NCBI GenBank assembly: GCA_963806335.1
Contig: CAWDXO010000013.1
Location: forward strand, 750,783 to 814,782
Length of the DNA: 64,000 nt
Origin: Palsa-504 sp963806335
GTDB lineage: Bacteria > Actinomycetota > Actinomycetes > Streptosporangiales > Streptosporangiaceae
Direction: 5' to 3'
Position 1 is the stretch's first letter. Each line of letters opens with the position of its first letter. A program made the position numbers and the translations under genes. The notes under the pieces were generated by a model. It worked only from the letters and a program-made list of their open reading frames with translations, was not told the origin of the DNA and did not search any database. This document shows, one piece after another, positions 16,214 through 24,154 of this stretch.

Positions 16214-16283
16214 ACGGATCCCCCTTTGTCCGGTCCTACCCCAGCGTAGCCTCGGTCCCTCTCGCGGTGCTTTACTAGCACCG

Positions 16284-17852
16284 ATGCTTGAGACAATCAA
16301 CCCGGCGACCGGGGAAGTACTGGCCACCTTCCCCCTGCAAGGCAGCCGCGAAGTAGACGCCGCCGTGGCCGCGGCCCGCGAGGCGGCGGTCTGGTGGGCC
16401 GGGCTCGGCTGGTCCGAGCGACGGATCAGGCTGCTGGCCTGGAAGTCGCACCTGACCAGGTACCTGGGACGGCTGGCGCAGCTCGTGCACGAGGAGACCG
16501 GCAAGCCGCTCGATGACGCGAAGCTCGAGATCATCCTGGCCATCTTGCACATCGACTGGGCCGCCAAGCACGCCCGCCGGGTACTGCGGCCGCGGCGGGT
16601 GCGCAGCGGGCTCTTCTCCCTCCATCAGGCCGGCACGGTGGAGTACCACCCGCTGGGCGTGATCGGCGTGATCGGGCCGTGGAACTACCCGGTGTTCACC
16701 CCGGTCGGCTCGATCGCCTACGCGCTGGCCGCCGGGAACGCGGTCGTGTTCAAGCCGTCGGAGCTGACCCCGGCGACCGGAGACTGGCTGGTCCGGTCGT
16801 TCGGTGAGGCGCTGGGCATCTTCGGTGAGCCGGTGCCGGTGCTCCAGCTGGTCACCGGGCCGGGCTCCACCGGCGAGGCCCTCGCCCGCAGCGGCGTGGC
16901 CAAGATCGCCTTCACCGGGTCCGCGGCCACCGCGCGCAAGGTGATGGCCGCCGCCGCCGACACCCTCACCCCCGTCATCGCCGAATGCGGCGGTAAGGAC
17001 GCCCTGCTGGTGGCCGCCGACGCCGACCTCGACGCGGCCGCCGACGCCGCGGCCTGGGGCGCGATGTCCAACGCGGGCCAGACGTGCATCGGGATCGAGC
17101 GGGTCTACGTGGCCGACGCGGTGTACCACAGCTTCCTGGAGCGGCTGACGCAGCGGGTGTCCGGGCTGCAGCCAGGGTTCCACCGCGGGGCCGCCTACGG
17201 GCCGATGACGTCGCCCGCGCAGGGCGAGATCGTGGCCAGGCACGTGGCGGACGCGCTGGCGCGGGGCGGGCGTTCGGTTTCTGACGGCGTGGCTGGCGCT
17301 GCTGGGGTGGCTGGCGCTGCTGGGGTGGCTGGTGCTGCTGGGGTTCTGGGGGACGCCGGACTGGCTCCGCCGTATGTGCCGCCAGTGGTGCTGACGGACG
17401 TGCCTGAGCACAGCACGGCAGTGACGGAAGAGACGTTCGGGCCCACGGTGACGGTCACCCCGGTCGTCAACCTGGCCGAGGCGGTCTCGTTCGCCAACGC
17501 GAGCAGGTACGGCCTCGGGTCGGCGGTGTTTACCAAGGACCGCATCGCGGGGATGAGCACGGCACGTTCGCTGCGCAGCGGAATGACCTCGATCAATTCG
17601 GTGGTCGGGTTCGCGATCGTGCCCGCGCTGCCGTTCGGCGGGGTAGGCGAGTCGGGGTTCGGGCGGATTCACGGCGCGGACGGGCTGCGTGAGTTTTGTC
17701 GGCCCAAGGCGATTACGCGGCAGCGGATGCGGCCGCTGGTGAACCTGACGTCGTTCAGGCGGACCGACCGGGATATGCGGCGGATCGTCACTCTGGTTAC
17801 GTTGCTGCACGGGCGGCTCTACCGGCCGCGGAGGTCGCGGCCCGGCCGTTAG
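16284..17852 (+). CDS. aldehyde dehydrogenase family protein
   Basis: An NAD(P)-dependent aldehyde dehydrogenase of 522 residues. The catalytic Cys lies in NAGQTCIGIERV and the general-base Glu in IAECGGKDA; the cofactor loop FTGSAATARKV is intact and GPWNYPVF is standard. ATG 16284 is chosen because METxNPATGE-like sequence begins there. An insertion of three 18-base repeats adds GVAGAA blocks in a surface loop around residues 335-355. The C-terminus has a basic tail, RLYRPRRSRPGR. The gene is divergent from the RibD-like gene and convergent with the GMC oxidoreductase. Substrate unknown. Confidence 0.93.
   Translation: MLETINPATGEVLATFPLQGSREVDAAVAAAREAAVWWAGLGWSERRIRLLAWKSHLTRYLGRLAQLVHEETGKPLDDAKLEIILAILHIDWAAKHARRVLRPRRVRSGLFSLHQAGTVEYHPLGVIGVIGPWNYPVFTPVGSIAYALAAGNAVVFKPSELTPATGDWLVRSFGEALGIFGEPVPVLQLVTGPGSTGEALARSGVAKIAFTGSAATARKVMAAAADTLTPVIAECGGKDALLVAADADLDAAADAAAWGAMSNAGQTCIGIERVYVADAVYHSFLERLTQRVSGLQPGFHRGAAYGPMTSPAQGEIVARHVADALARGGRSVSDGVAGAAGVAGAAGVAGAAGVLGDAGLAPPYVPPVVLTDVPEHSTAVTEETFGPTVTVTPVVNLAEAVSFANASRYGLGSAVFTKDRIAGMSTARSLRSGMTSINSVVGFAIVPALPFGGVGESGFGRIHGADGLREFCRPKAITRQRMRPLVNLTSFRRTDRDMRRIVTLVTLLHGRLYRPRRSRPGR
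17286..17339 (+). repeat. 18-bp tandem repeat inside the aldehyde dehydrogenase
   Basis: Three in-frame units encoding GVAGAA: 17286-17303, 17304-17321 and 17322-17339. Unit two reads GGGGTGGCTGGCGCTGCT; the others differ by one base each. A degraded fourth copy (GVLGDAG) follows. Confidence 0.9.
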
Positions 17853-17905
17853 GCGCTTACGGGGCTTACGGCGCTTCCGGCGCGCTTATGAGCTGGCCGT
17901 CGATT

Positions 17906-17947
17906 GTTCGTCAGTTTTGGTTGCCCTGACGACCAAAGGTGACGAAC
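17906..17947. terminator. hairpin between convergent oxidoreductase genes
   Basis: GTTCGTCA (17906-17913) pairs with TGACGAAC (17940-17947), and an inner TTTGGT/ACCAAA pair extends the stem around a loop of about ten bases. It lies between the stops of the aldehyde dehydrogenase and GMC genes and probably ends both transcripts. Confidence 0.7.
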
Positions 17948-17966
17948 GATCTTGCGGCGTGGGACG

Positions 17967-19700
17967 CTAGATGCTGGTGGGGCTGGCATTGCTGGGGCCG
18001 ACGGCGTTGCTGGAGTCGGTGGCGTGGCCGGGACCGACGGCGTTGCTGGGGCCGGCGGCGTGGCTGGGGCCGGCGGAGTTGCCGGCGATCACCGTGGTGT
18101 CGGCGGGATCGACCGGGGCCAGCGGGGCGCGGCCGGCGATGAGGTCGGCGGCACGCTCGGCGATCGCGATGGCCGGCGCGTTGGTGTTGCCCCGCGGGAC
18201 GGACGGCATCACCGACGCGTCCACGACCCGCAGGCCGGACACGCCTCGCACCCGGAGTTCGGGGTCCAGGACGCTGTTCCACCTCGACTCGCCGCCCATC
18301 GCGCAAGTGCCGACGGGATGGTAGAGCGTCACCAGGCTGGTCCGGACGTACTGCAGGAGTTCGGTGTCGGAGCGGATATGCGCGCCAGGCGCTATCTCGC
18401 TCTTGCATACCTCCGCCATCGGCCGGGCCGTCACGAACTCCCTGGCCATCTTCAGCCCGGCCGTCAGCGCCCGGGCATCCCTGGGATCGGATAGGTAGCC
18501 CGGATCGATAGCCGGGCGGTGCCTGGGATCGCCGCTGCGCAGCCTGATCCGGCCGCGGCTCGCCACGTCGACGAGGCCGACCAGCACCGACATCGCGCGC
18601 TGCGCGGGGTCGGCGAGCCCCTGGTCGCGGTAGGGTGCGGGCAGCACGTGCAGCTGCAGGTCCGGCGCTCGCTGCCCGCGTTCGGAGTGGGCGAAGCCGC
18701 CGGATTCCGCCGCGTTGCTGGTCAGCGGGCCACGGTGGGTCAGCTGCCAGCGCAGCGTATTCGCGTGGCCGCTCTTCTCCCACAGACCGCGCAACTTGGG
18801 GGTGGACCAGATGACCGGCAGCACCGGGTGGTCACTGAGGTTGGCGCCGACCCCCGGGCTGTCCGCGAGCACGTCGATGCCCATTTCAATCAGGTGGTCG
18901 GCCGGGCCGACGCCGGACAGCATCAGCAGCTGCGGGCTGTTGATCGCGCCGCCGGACAAGATGACCTCCGCGTCGGCGCGGGCCGTTTCGGCCTGGCCGT
19001 GATGCAGGTAGTTCACGCCGACGGCCCGGCCGCCTTCGATAATGACCTTCGTGACCAGGGCATCGGTATGGACGGTGAGGTTCGGCCTGGTCATGGCGGG
19101 GTGCAGGTAGGCGGTGGCGGCGGAGCAGCGACGGCCGTTCCGCTGGGTGACCTGGTACCAGCCGACGCCATCCTGGCGCGGCCCGTTGAAGTCCTCGTTA
19201 GCCGTCGCTCCCTGTTCGATCGCCGCCGCGAGGAACGCCTCGCAGGCCGCGGACTTGTACCGCACGTCCGTGACGCTCAGCGGGCCGCCCGAGCCGTGGT
19301 AGGCGGAGGGTCCGCGCGAGTTGTCCTCGGCCCGGCGGAAGTAGGGCATCATGTCCTCGTAGCCCCAGCCCGCGCAGCCGTGATCGTCCCGCCAGGACTG
19401 GAAGTCCTCGCGGCTGCCGCGGATGTAGACCATCGCGTTCATCGAGGACGAGCCGCCGAGCATCTTGCCCCGCGGCCAGTAAATGGTCCGCCCGGCAGCG
19501 CGATGCTGCGGGACCGTCGTGTAGTTCCAGTCGAGTTCGGTCTGGAACAGCCGGTTCAAGGCGGCGGGAGCGTGGATCTCCACGGCGTCATCGGCCGGCC
19601 CGGCTTCCAGGAGCAGGACGCTGATGCTTGGATCAACGGACAGGCGCGCCGCCAGGACGCAACCTGCGCTTCCGGCGCCGACGATGATGTAGTCATACAC
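17967..19700 (-). CDS. GMC-family FAD oxidoreductase (choline dehydrogenase-like)
   Basis: Flavoprotein alcohol/choline dehydrogenase of 577 residues. The FAD dinucleotide motif is VGAGSAGCVLAARLS (about residues 7-21), GMC signature 1 is GGSSSMNAMVYIRGS, signature 2 is GGAINSPQLLMLSGVGP, and the active-site His and Asn lie in YHPVGTCAMGG and RGNTNAPA. The start is GTG with AGGAG upstream. After the natural end near ADLIAGRAPLAPV there is a tail of about 45 residues made of short GPSNAVGPSHA-like repeats, absent from homologues as far as I know. It faces the aldehyde dehydrogenase tail to tail; the pair may oxidise an alcohol to an acid in two steps. Confidence 0.93.
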   Translation of the reverse strand: MYDYIIVGAGSAGCVLAARLSVDPSISVLLLEAGPADDAVEIHAPAALNRLFQTELDWNYTTVPQHRAAGRTIYWPRGKMLGGSSSMNAMVYIRGSREDFQSWRDDHGCAGWGYEDMMPYFRRAEDNSRGPSAYHGSGGPLSVTDVRYKSAACEAFLAAAIEQGATANEDFNGPRQDGVGWYQVTQRNGRRCSAATAYLHPAMTRPNLTVHTDALVTKVIIEGGRAVGVNYLHHGQAETARADAEVILSGGAINSPQLLMLSGVGPADHLIEMGIDVLADSPGVGANLSDHPVLPVIWSTPKLRGLWEKSGHANTLRWQLTHRGPLTSNAAESGGFAHSERGQRAPDLQLHVLPAPYRDQGLADPAQRAMSVLVGLVDVASRGRIRLRSGDPRHRPAIDPGYLSDPRDARALTAGLKMAREFVTARPMAEVCKSEIAPGAHIRSDTELLQYVRTSLVTLYHPVGTCAMGGESRWNSVLDPELRVRGVSGLRVVDASVMPSVPRGNTNAPAIAIAERAADLIAGRAPLAPVDPADTTVIAGNSAGPSHAAGPSNAVGPGHATDSSNAVGPSNASPTSI

Positions 19701-19887
19701 GGCGGTCTCCTAAAGGGATAAGGGGAACAATAACGCGCCGTGGTGGTGGATCGGGCCCGGGGGTTGCTGCGGGTTGCGCTCGGGGGTTGTGCTCGCTCGG
19801 GGTTTGCGCGCTCGGGTTTGCGCGCTCGGGGGTGAATCCAGGTCCGGCGGGCCCCCGAGAACCGCCGGACCTGGACGCCTGCGATGC

Positions 19888-20028
19888 TTACCGTACGTGG
19901 ACATGCTAGCGAGATCGGACACGTACGGTAACGACCGCTGAGACCTTTGCGGCCCAGCCGCCGCTGATCACTAGCGCGATCACTAATCGTGTTCACACGA
20001 TGCCACATCGTGCGCTCAATGTGAACAC
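19888..20028. promoter_or_regulatory. cluster of perfect inverted repeats between GMC and cobO
   Basis: The divergent spacer between the GMC gene and cobO holds several dyads. TTACCGTACGTG (19888-19899) is mirrored exactly by CACGTACGGTAA (19920-19931). CACGATG-CCA-CATCGTG spans 19996-20012. GTGTTCAC (19989-19996) is mirrored by GTGAACAC (20021-20028). Such a layout suggests operators for one or more dimeric regulators. No cobalamin riboswitch features were seen. Confidence 0.65.
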
Positions 20029-20117
20029 CCCAGGTCAATCGGTCGATCACTTTTGATCGCGATCACCGGGCCAGGCGGCCAGCGCCGTCCGCACGCCGGT
20101 TCCCTTAGGGTGGGTTC

Positions 20118-20720
20118 ATGTCGCGAAACCGCAGCGAAAACCCTGTCGTGCTGTCCCGCATCTACACCCGGACCGGCGATGATGGCAGCACCGCGCTCGC
20201 CGACGGCAGCCGCACCGCCAAGACCGATTCGCGCCTCGCCGCCTACGCCGACGTTGAGGAAGCGAACTGCGCGATCGGGATGGCGATTACTTTCGGTGAG
20301 CTTGCCGCGGAAATTACCGGGGTGCTCTCCCGGGTGCAGAACGAGCTCTTCGACGTCGGCGCCGACCTCGCCAACCCGGTGACCGACACGCCGCCGCCCT
20401 ACCCGCCGCTACGGATCGACGAGGCCTACATCACCCGGCTGGAGCAGGAGTGCGACTCCTACAACGCGTCGCTGCCGACGCTGCGCAGCTTCCTGCTGCC
20501 GGGCGGGAGCCCGGGCGCGACGCTGCTGCACATGGCGCGGACCGTCACCCGCCGGGCGGAGCGGAGCGCGTGGGCCGCGGCAGGCGAGCACGGCGATTCG
20601 GTGAGTCCGCTGCCCGCCCGTTACCTGAACCGACTGTCTGACCTGCTGTTCATCCTCTCCCGCCAGGCTAACAAGGGACACGCCGACGTCCTGTGGAAGC
20701 CCGGCGGCGAGCGAGGCTAG
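20118..20720 (+). CDS. cobO: PduO-type cob(I)alamin adenosyltransferase
   Basis: Transfers the adenosyl group of ATP to reduced cobalamin to make coenzyme B12. The PduO signature IYTRTGDDGSTALADGSR (about residues 14-31) binds ATP; RVQNELFDVGADLANP and FLLPGG.SPGATLLHMART with RRAER and YLNRLSDLLFILSRQAN complete the family pattern. Length (200) is normal. It lies next to the DUF2550 gene and the atp operon, its usual neighbours in actinomycetes. The ATG has only a weak AGGGTGG upstream. The symbol is the common actinomycete usage; pduO-type is the more exact description. Confidence 0.93.
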   Translation: MSRNRSENPVVLSRIYTRTGDDGSTALADGSRTAKTDSRLAAYADVEEANCAIGMAITFGELAAEITGVLSRVQNELFDVGADLANPVTDTPPPYPPLRIDEAYITRLEQECDSYNASLPTLRSFLLPGGSPGATLLHMARTVTRRAERSAWAAAGEHGDSVSPLPARYLNRLSDLLFILSRQANKGHADVLWKPGGERG

Positions 20721-20796
20721 CGGGCCCCGGGCGGGAGAGCGCCGGGCCGCGCCTGAGCTAGGAAGCCGCGAGGGCCTGCACCTGAACGCGGAGAAG

Positions 20797-21399
20797 TCAC
20801 AGGGCTACGTCTAGATGGGATCCGGGGGGCGAGGCTTCGAGCCAGGACAGCAAGCCGGTGAGCGCCGACTCCGCCAGCGCGAGTTCGACCGTTTGGCCCG
20901 CGCCGTCGCCGGAATCCGGGCGGCCACTGCCGCCCAGGCCCCCGCTGCCGCCCAGGCCCCCGCTGCCGCCCAGGCCCCCGCTGCCGCCCAGGCCCCCGCT
21001 GCCGCCCAGGCCCCCGCTGCCACCGCTGCCGCTCGGGCCGCTGCCGGCGCTGCTGCCCTCGCCGAGCTGGCATTCCACCACGATCATCCCCGGCCCCAGG
21101 CTGGCCGCTTCGGCGTCGCTGGGCAGGCGGCGCGAGACCACGGTCAGGTCGCGCCGGGAGAACGTTTCTTCCGGCCGCATCGACACCCGGAAAACGCCGT
21201 ACCAGTACAGCTCTTCGCGCTGGTAGGAGGCCACGCCGAGGCGCCACGCGCCGTGGCCCTTCCGCAACCCGCACTCGACCGTGCCGCCGCCGCGCTCGAG
21301 CAGGAACCGGCGGGCGGCGATACCGGCGACGGCCAGGATAAGCAGGACCAGGAAGGCGGCGAAGAGCCAGGCTGCATCAAGCGCCAGCGCTCCGCCCAC
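20797..21399 (-). CDS. DUF2550 membrane protein with repeat-expanded linker
   Basis: One N-terminal membrane span (LDAAWLFAAFLVLLILAVAG) is followed by the DUF2550 core (GTVECGLRKGHGAWRLGVASYQ and ELYWYGVFRVSMRPEETFSR). This family of unknown function lies just after atpC in many actinomycetes, as here; its GTG start is five bases past the atpC stop. In the middle of the core is an insertion of GSGGLG units from an 18-base repeat. Sequence on both sides of it is family-like, so the insertion is presumably a tolerated loop. Confidence 0.85.
   Translation of the reverse strand: MGGALALDAAWLFAAFLVLLILAVAGIAARRFLLERGGGTVECGLRKGHGAWRLGVASYQREELYWYGVFRVSMRPEETFSRRDLTVVSRRLPSDAEAASLGPGMIVVECQLGEGSSAGSGPSGSGGSGGLGGSGGLGGSGGLGGSGGLGGSGGLGGSGRPDSGDGAGQTVELALAESALTGLLSWLEASPPGSHLDVAL
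20927..21016 (-). repeat. 18-bp tandem repeat, five copies, in the DUF2550 gene
   Basis: Five identical units of CTGCCGCCCAGGCCCCCG (plus strand), coding for GSGGLG on the minus strand. Identity between units implies recent expansion. Confidence 0.95.
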
Positions 21400-21404
21400 C
21401 GATG

Positions 21405-21791
21405 TTAAGCCTGGCCGCCCGCGGCCCGCAGCTGCGCCCTCGCGTACTTGGCTTCGGCTGGCTCTTCCGGGCCCGGCTCGGCTTCGGACAGGGCCTCGTC
21501 AAGCTCCCGTTGGGCCTCGCTGGCATCGATCTCCTCGCCGAGCTGCGCCTGCGCCGCGAGGATCGACACGTTGTCGTCGGCCACGGACAGGAACCCGCCG
21601 CTGACCGCGGCCCGCACGGTCGACTCCTCGGTGAGGATCTCGACCAGGCTGCCCTCGGCCAGGATGCCGAACACCGGCGCGTGCCCGGTCAGGACACCGA
21701 TATCGCCCTCGGTGGTCTTCGCGATCACCGTCCTGGCCTCGCCCGACCACAGCTCGCGGTCGGGCACGACCAGGGCTACGTGCATCGTCAC
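21405..21791 (-). CDS. atpC: ATP synthase F1 epsilon subunit
   Basis: Epsilon subunit of the rotary ATP synthase, part of the central stalk and an inhibitor of hydrolysis. The beta-sandwich (LVVPDRELWSGEARTVIAKT, GDIGVLTGHAPVFGIL) and the helical hairpin (ARAQLRAAGGQA tail) are present; 128 residues is normal. Its start overlaps the atpD stop by four bases. It is the last subunit gene of the operon. Confidence 0.96.
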   Translation of the reverse strand: MTMHVALVVPDRELWSGEARTVIAKTTEGDIGVLTGHAPVFGILAEGSLVEILTEESTVRAAVSGGFLSVADDNVSILAAQAQLGEEIDASEAQRELDEALSEAEPGPEEPAEAKYARAQLRAAGGQA

Positions 21792-23239
21792 CGTTCCATC
21801 TCCCTGGCCTTATTCTCCACGTCCTCGATCCCGCCGACCATGTAGAACGCCTGCTCGGGCAGGTTGTCGTACTTGCCTTCCGCGATCGCCTTGAACGAGG
21901 AGATCGTCTCTTCCAGCGGCGTGAAGACCCCCGGCTGCCCGGTGAACTGCTCGGCCACGAACATCGGCTGAGACAGGAACCGCTCGATCCGCCTCGCCCG
22001 CTGCACCGTGATCTTGTCCTCTTCACCCAGCTCATCGACGCCGAGGATGGCGATAATGTCCTGCAGCTCCCGGTAACGCTGCAGGATCCGCTGCACCTCG
22101 CGGGCCACGTCGTAGTGATCCTGGCCGATGTACCTCGCGTCCAGGATCCGTGACGTGGAGTCTAGCGGGTCAACCGCCGGGTAGATCCCCTTCTCGGTGA
22201 TGGCCCTGGACAGTGTGGTGGTGGCGTCGAGGTGCGCGAACACCGTGTGCGGCGCCGGGTCGGTGATGTCGTCCGCGGGCACGTAGATGGCCTGCATGGA
22301 AGTGATCGAGTGACCGCGGGTCGAGGTGATCCGCTCCTGCAGCTGACCCATCTCGTCGGCCAGCGTGGGCTGGTAGCCGACCGCCGACGGCATCCGGCCG
22401 AGCAGCGTGGATACCTCCGAGCCGGCCTGGGTGAAGCGGAAGATGTTGTCGATGAACAGCAGCACGTCCTGCTTCTCCACGTCGCGGAAGTACTCGGCCA
22501 TGGTGAGGGCGGACAGGCCGACCCGCAGCCGCGTGCCGGGCGGCTCGTCCATCTGGCCGAACACCAGCGCCGTGTCGTTGATGACGCCGGATTCGGTCAT
22601 CTCCAGCCACAGGTCGTTGCCCTCGCGGGTACGCTCCCCCACGCCGGCGAAGCAGGAGACGCCGCCGAAGTTCTGGGCCACGCGGCGGATCATCTCCTGG
22701 ATCAGCACGGTCTTGCCCACGCCGGCTCCGCCGAACAACCCGATCTTCCCGCCCCGGACGTACGGGGTGAGCAGGTCGATGACCTTGATGCCGGTGACGA
22801 ACATCTCGGTCCGCGGCTCGAGCTGGTCGAGCGGCGGAGGGTCACGGTGGATCGGCCACCGCACGGTGATGTCCAGCGACGAGGTGGGCACGTCGAGCGT
22901 CTCACCCAGGGCGTTGAACACGTGCCCCTTGGTGATCTCGCCGACCGGCACCTCGATCGGCGCGCCGGTGTTGATCACCTCGGTGCCGCGCACCATGCCG
23001 TCGGTGGGCTGCATCGAGATCGCCCGGACCATGTTGTCGCCGATGTGCTGCTCGACTTCCAAGGTCAGCATCCGCGTCTCGTCGTCGAGCGTGACATCGA
23101 CGTGGAGCGCGTAGTAGATCTCCGGCATCTGGTCCGCCGGGAACTCCACGTCCACGACGGGGCCGATGACCCGCGCGACGCGGCCGGTACCCACAGCGGA
23201 CTCGCTGCTCTCGGGTGTTTTCTCATCGGTCGCGGTCAT
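21788..23239 (-). CDS. atpD: ATP synthase F1 beta subunit
   Basis: Catalytic subunit of F1. The Walker A loop GGAGVGKTVLIQEM, the GVGERTREGNDL segment with the catalytic Glu, Walker B LLFIDNIFRFTQAGSEV, and ALDGTGxx-like PSAVGYQPTLADEMG are present. The 483-residue length is normal. Only six bases separate it from atpG upstream. No repeat expansion or unusual substitution is visible. Confidence 0.98.
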   Translation of the reverse strand: MTATDEKTPESSESAVGTGRVARVIGPVVDVEFPADQMPEIYYALHVDVTLDDETRMLTLEVEQHIGDNMVRAISMQPTDGMVRGTEVINTGAPIEVPVGEITKGHVFNALGETLDVPTSSLDITVRWPIHRDPPPLDQLEPRTEMFVTGIKVIDLLTPYVRGGKIGLFGGAGVGKTVLIQEMIRRVAQNFGGVSCFAGVGERTREGNDLWLEMTESGVINDTALVFGQMDEPPGTRLRVGLSALTMAEYFRDVEKQDVLLFIDNIFRFTQAGSEVSTLLGRMPSAVGYQPTLADEMGQLQERITSTRGHSITSMQAIYVPADDITDPAPHTVFAHLDATTTLSRAITEKGIYPAVDPLDSTSRILDARYIGQDHYDVAREVQRILQRYRELQDIIAILGVDELGEEDKITVQRARRIERFLSQPMFVAEQFTGQPGVFTPLEETISSFKAIAEGKYDNLPEQAFYMVGGIEDVENKAREMER

Positions 23240-23245
23240 GTTTCC

Positions 23246-24151
23246 TCACTCACTCGTTGCGCTTGCCCCGGCGAGCGCGTTGGCGCCGCCGACGATCTCG
23301 CTGATTTCCTGGGTGATCTCGGCCTGCCGTGCGTTGTTCGCCTCACGGGTCAGCTGCTCGATCAGATCGCCCGCGTTGTCGGTGGCCGCCTTCATCGCAC
23401 GTCGTCGCGAGGCCAGCTCGGCGGCCGCCGCCTCGAGCATCGCGTAGAAAATCCGGGCCGCCACGTACTGCGGCATCAGGGCGTCGAGCACCTCGGCCGG
23501 CCCGGGCTCGAACTCGTACGACGGCAGCGGACCGGACGGGCTTTGCTCTTCGGTGTCCTCGATCTGCAGCGGCAGGAGCCTGCGCACCACGGGCCGCTGC
23601 GTCAGCATGGACACGAACTCGGTGGCGACGAGGTGGATCTCGTCCACGCCGCCTTCTTCCGCGTTGTACGCCTCGAGCAGCGCGGTGGCTACCCGCTGCG
23701 CGTCCCGGTACTTCGGCGCGGCGGAGAAACCGGCCCACGAGTCCGCGAGCTCGAGCTCGCGGAACCGGTGCCAGCCGATGCCCTTACGGCCCGCTACGTA
23801 CAGGACCGGCTCGATGCCCCGGTCCCGGAGCCTCTGGCGCAGCCGCGCCGACTCGCGCAGCACGTTAGCGTTGTAGGCGCCGGCGAAGCCCTGGTCACTG
23901 GTCAGGATCAGCACCGCGGCCCGCGACGGGTTCTCCGGCTCCTCGGTGAACGGGTGGTGGACGTTGGTCGAACGGCTGATCACCGCCTCCACCGCGCGGG
24001 TGAGCTCCCGCGCGTACGGCTGGGCGGCGCGCATTTGCTGCTGTGCCCGGACGATCCGCGACGACGCGATCAGTTCCTGCGCGCGGGTGATCTTGGCGAT
24101 GGACTGGACCGTGCTGATCCGCCGCCTGACCAAGCGAAGCTGTGCGGCCAT
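23246..24151 (-). CDS. atpG: ATP synthase F1 gamma subunit
   Basis: Rotor subunit. The N-terminal coiled coil starts LRLVRRRISTVQSIAKITRA. The C-terminal signature EAAAAELASRRRAMKAATDN with LTREANNARQAEITQEISEI is the family hallmark. Length is 301. It lies three bases past atpA. The internal Glu/Pro-rich loop (EDTEEQSPSGPLP) is typical of actinomycete gamma subunits. Confidence 0.97.
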   Translation of the reverse strand: MAAQLRLVRRRISTVQSIAKITRAQELIASSRIVRAQQQMRAAQPYARELTRAVEAVISRSTNVHHPFTEEPENPSRAAVLILTSDQGFAGAYNANVLRESARLRQRLRDRGIEPVLYVAGRKGIGWHRFRELELADSWAGFSAAPKYRDAQRVATALLEAYNAEEGGVDEIHLVATEFVSMLTQRPVVRRLLPLQIEDTEEQSPSGPLPSYEFEPGPAEVLDALMPQYVAARIFYAMLEAAAAELASRRRAMKAATDNAGDLIEQLTREANNARQAEITQEISEIVGGANALAGASATSE

Positions 24152-24154
24152 CGG

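Noticed and set aside
16275..17810. A 511-codon minus-strand frame opposite the aldehyde dehydrogenase
   Set aside because: Shadow of the real gene; Arg/His/Gln-rich without motifs.
20050..20117. Cobalamin riboswitch before cobO
   Set aside because: No B12-box or conserved junctions could be found; the region is short and dominated by simple dyads.
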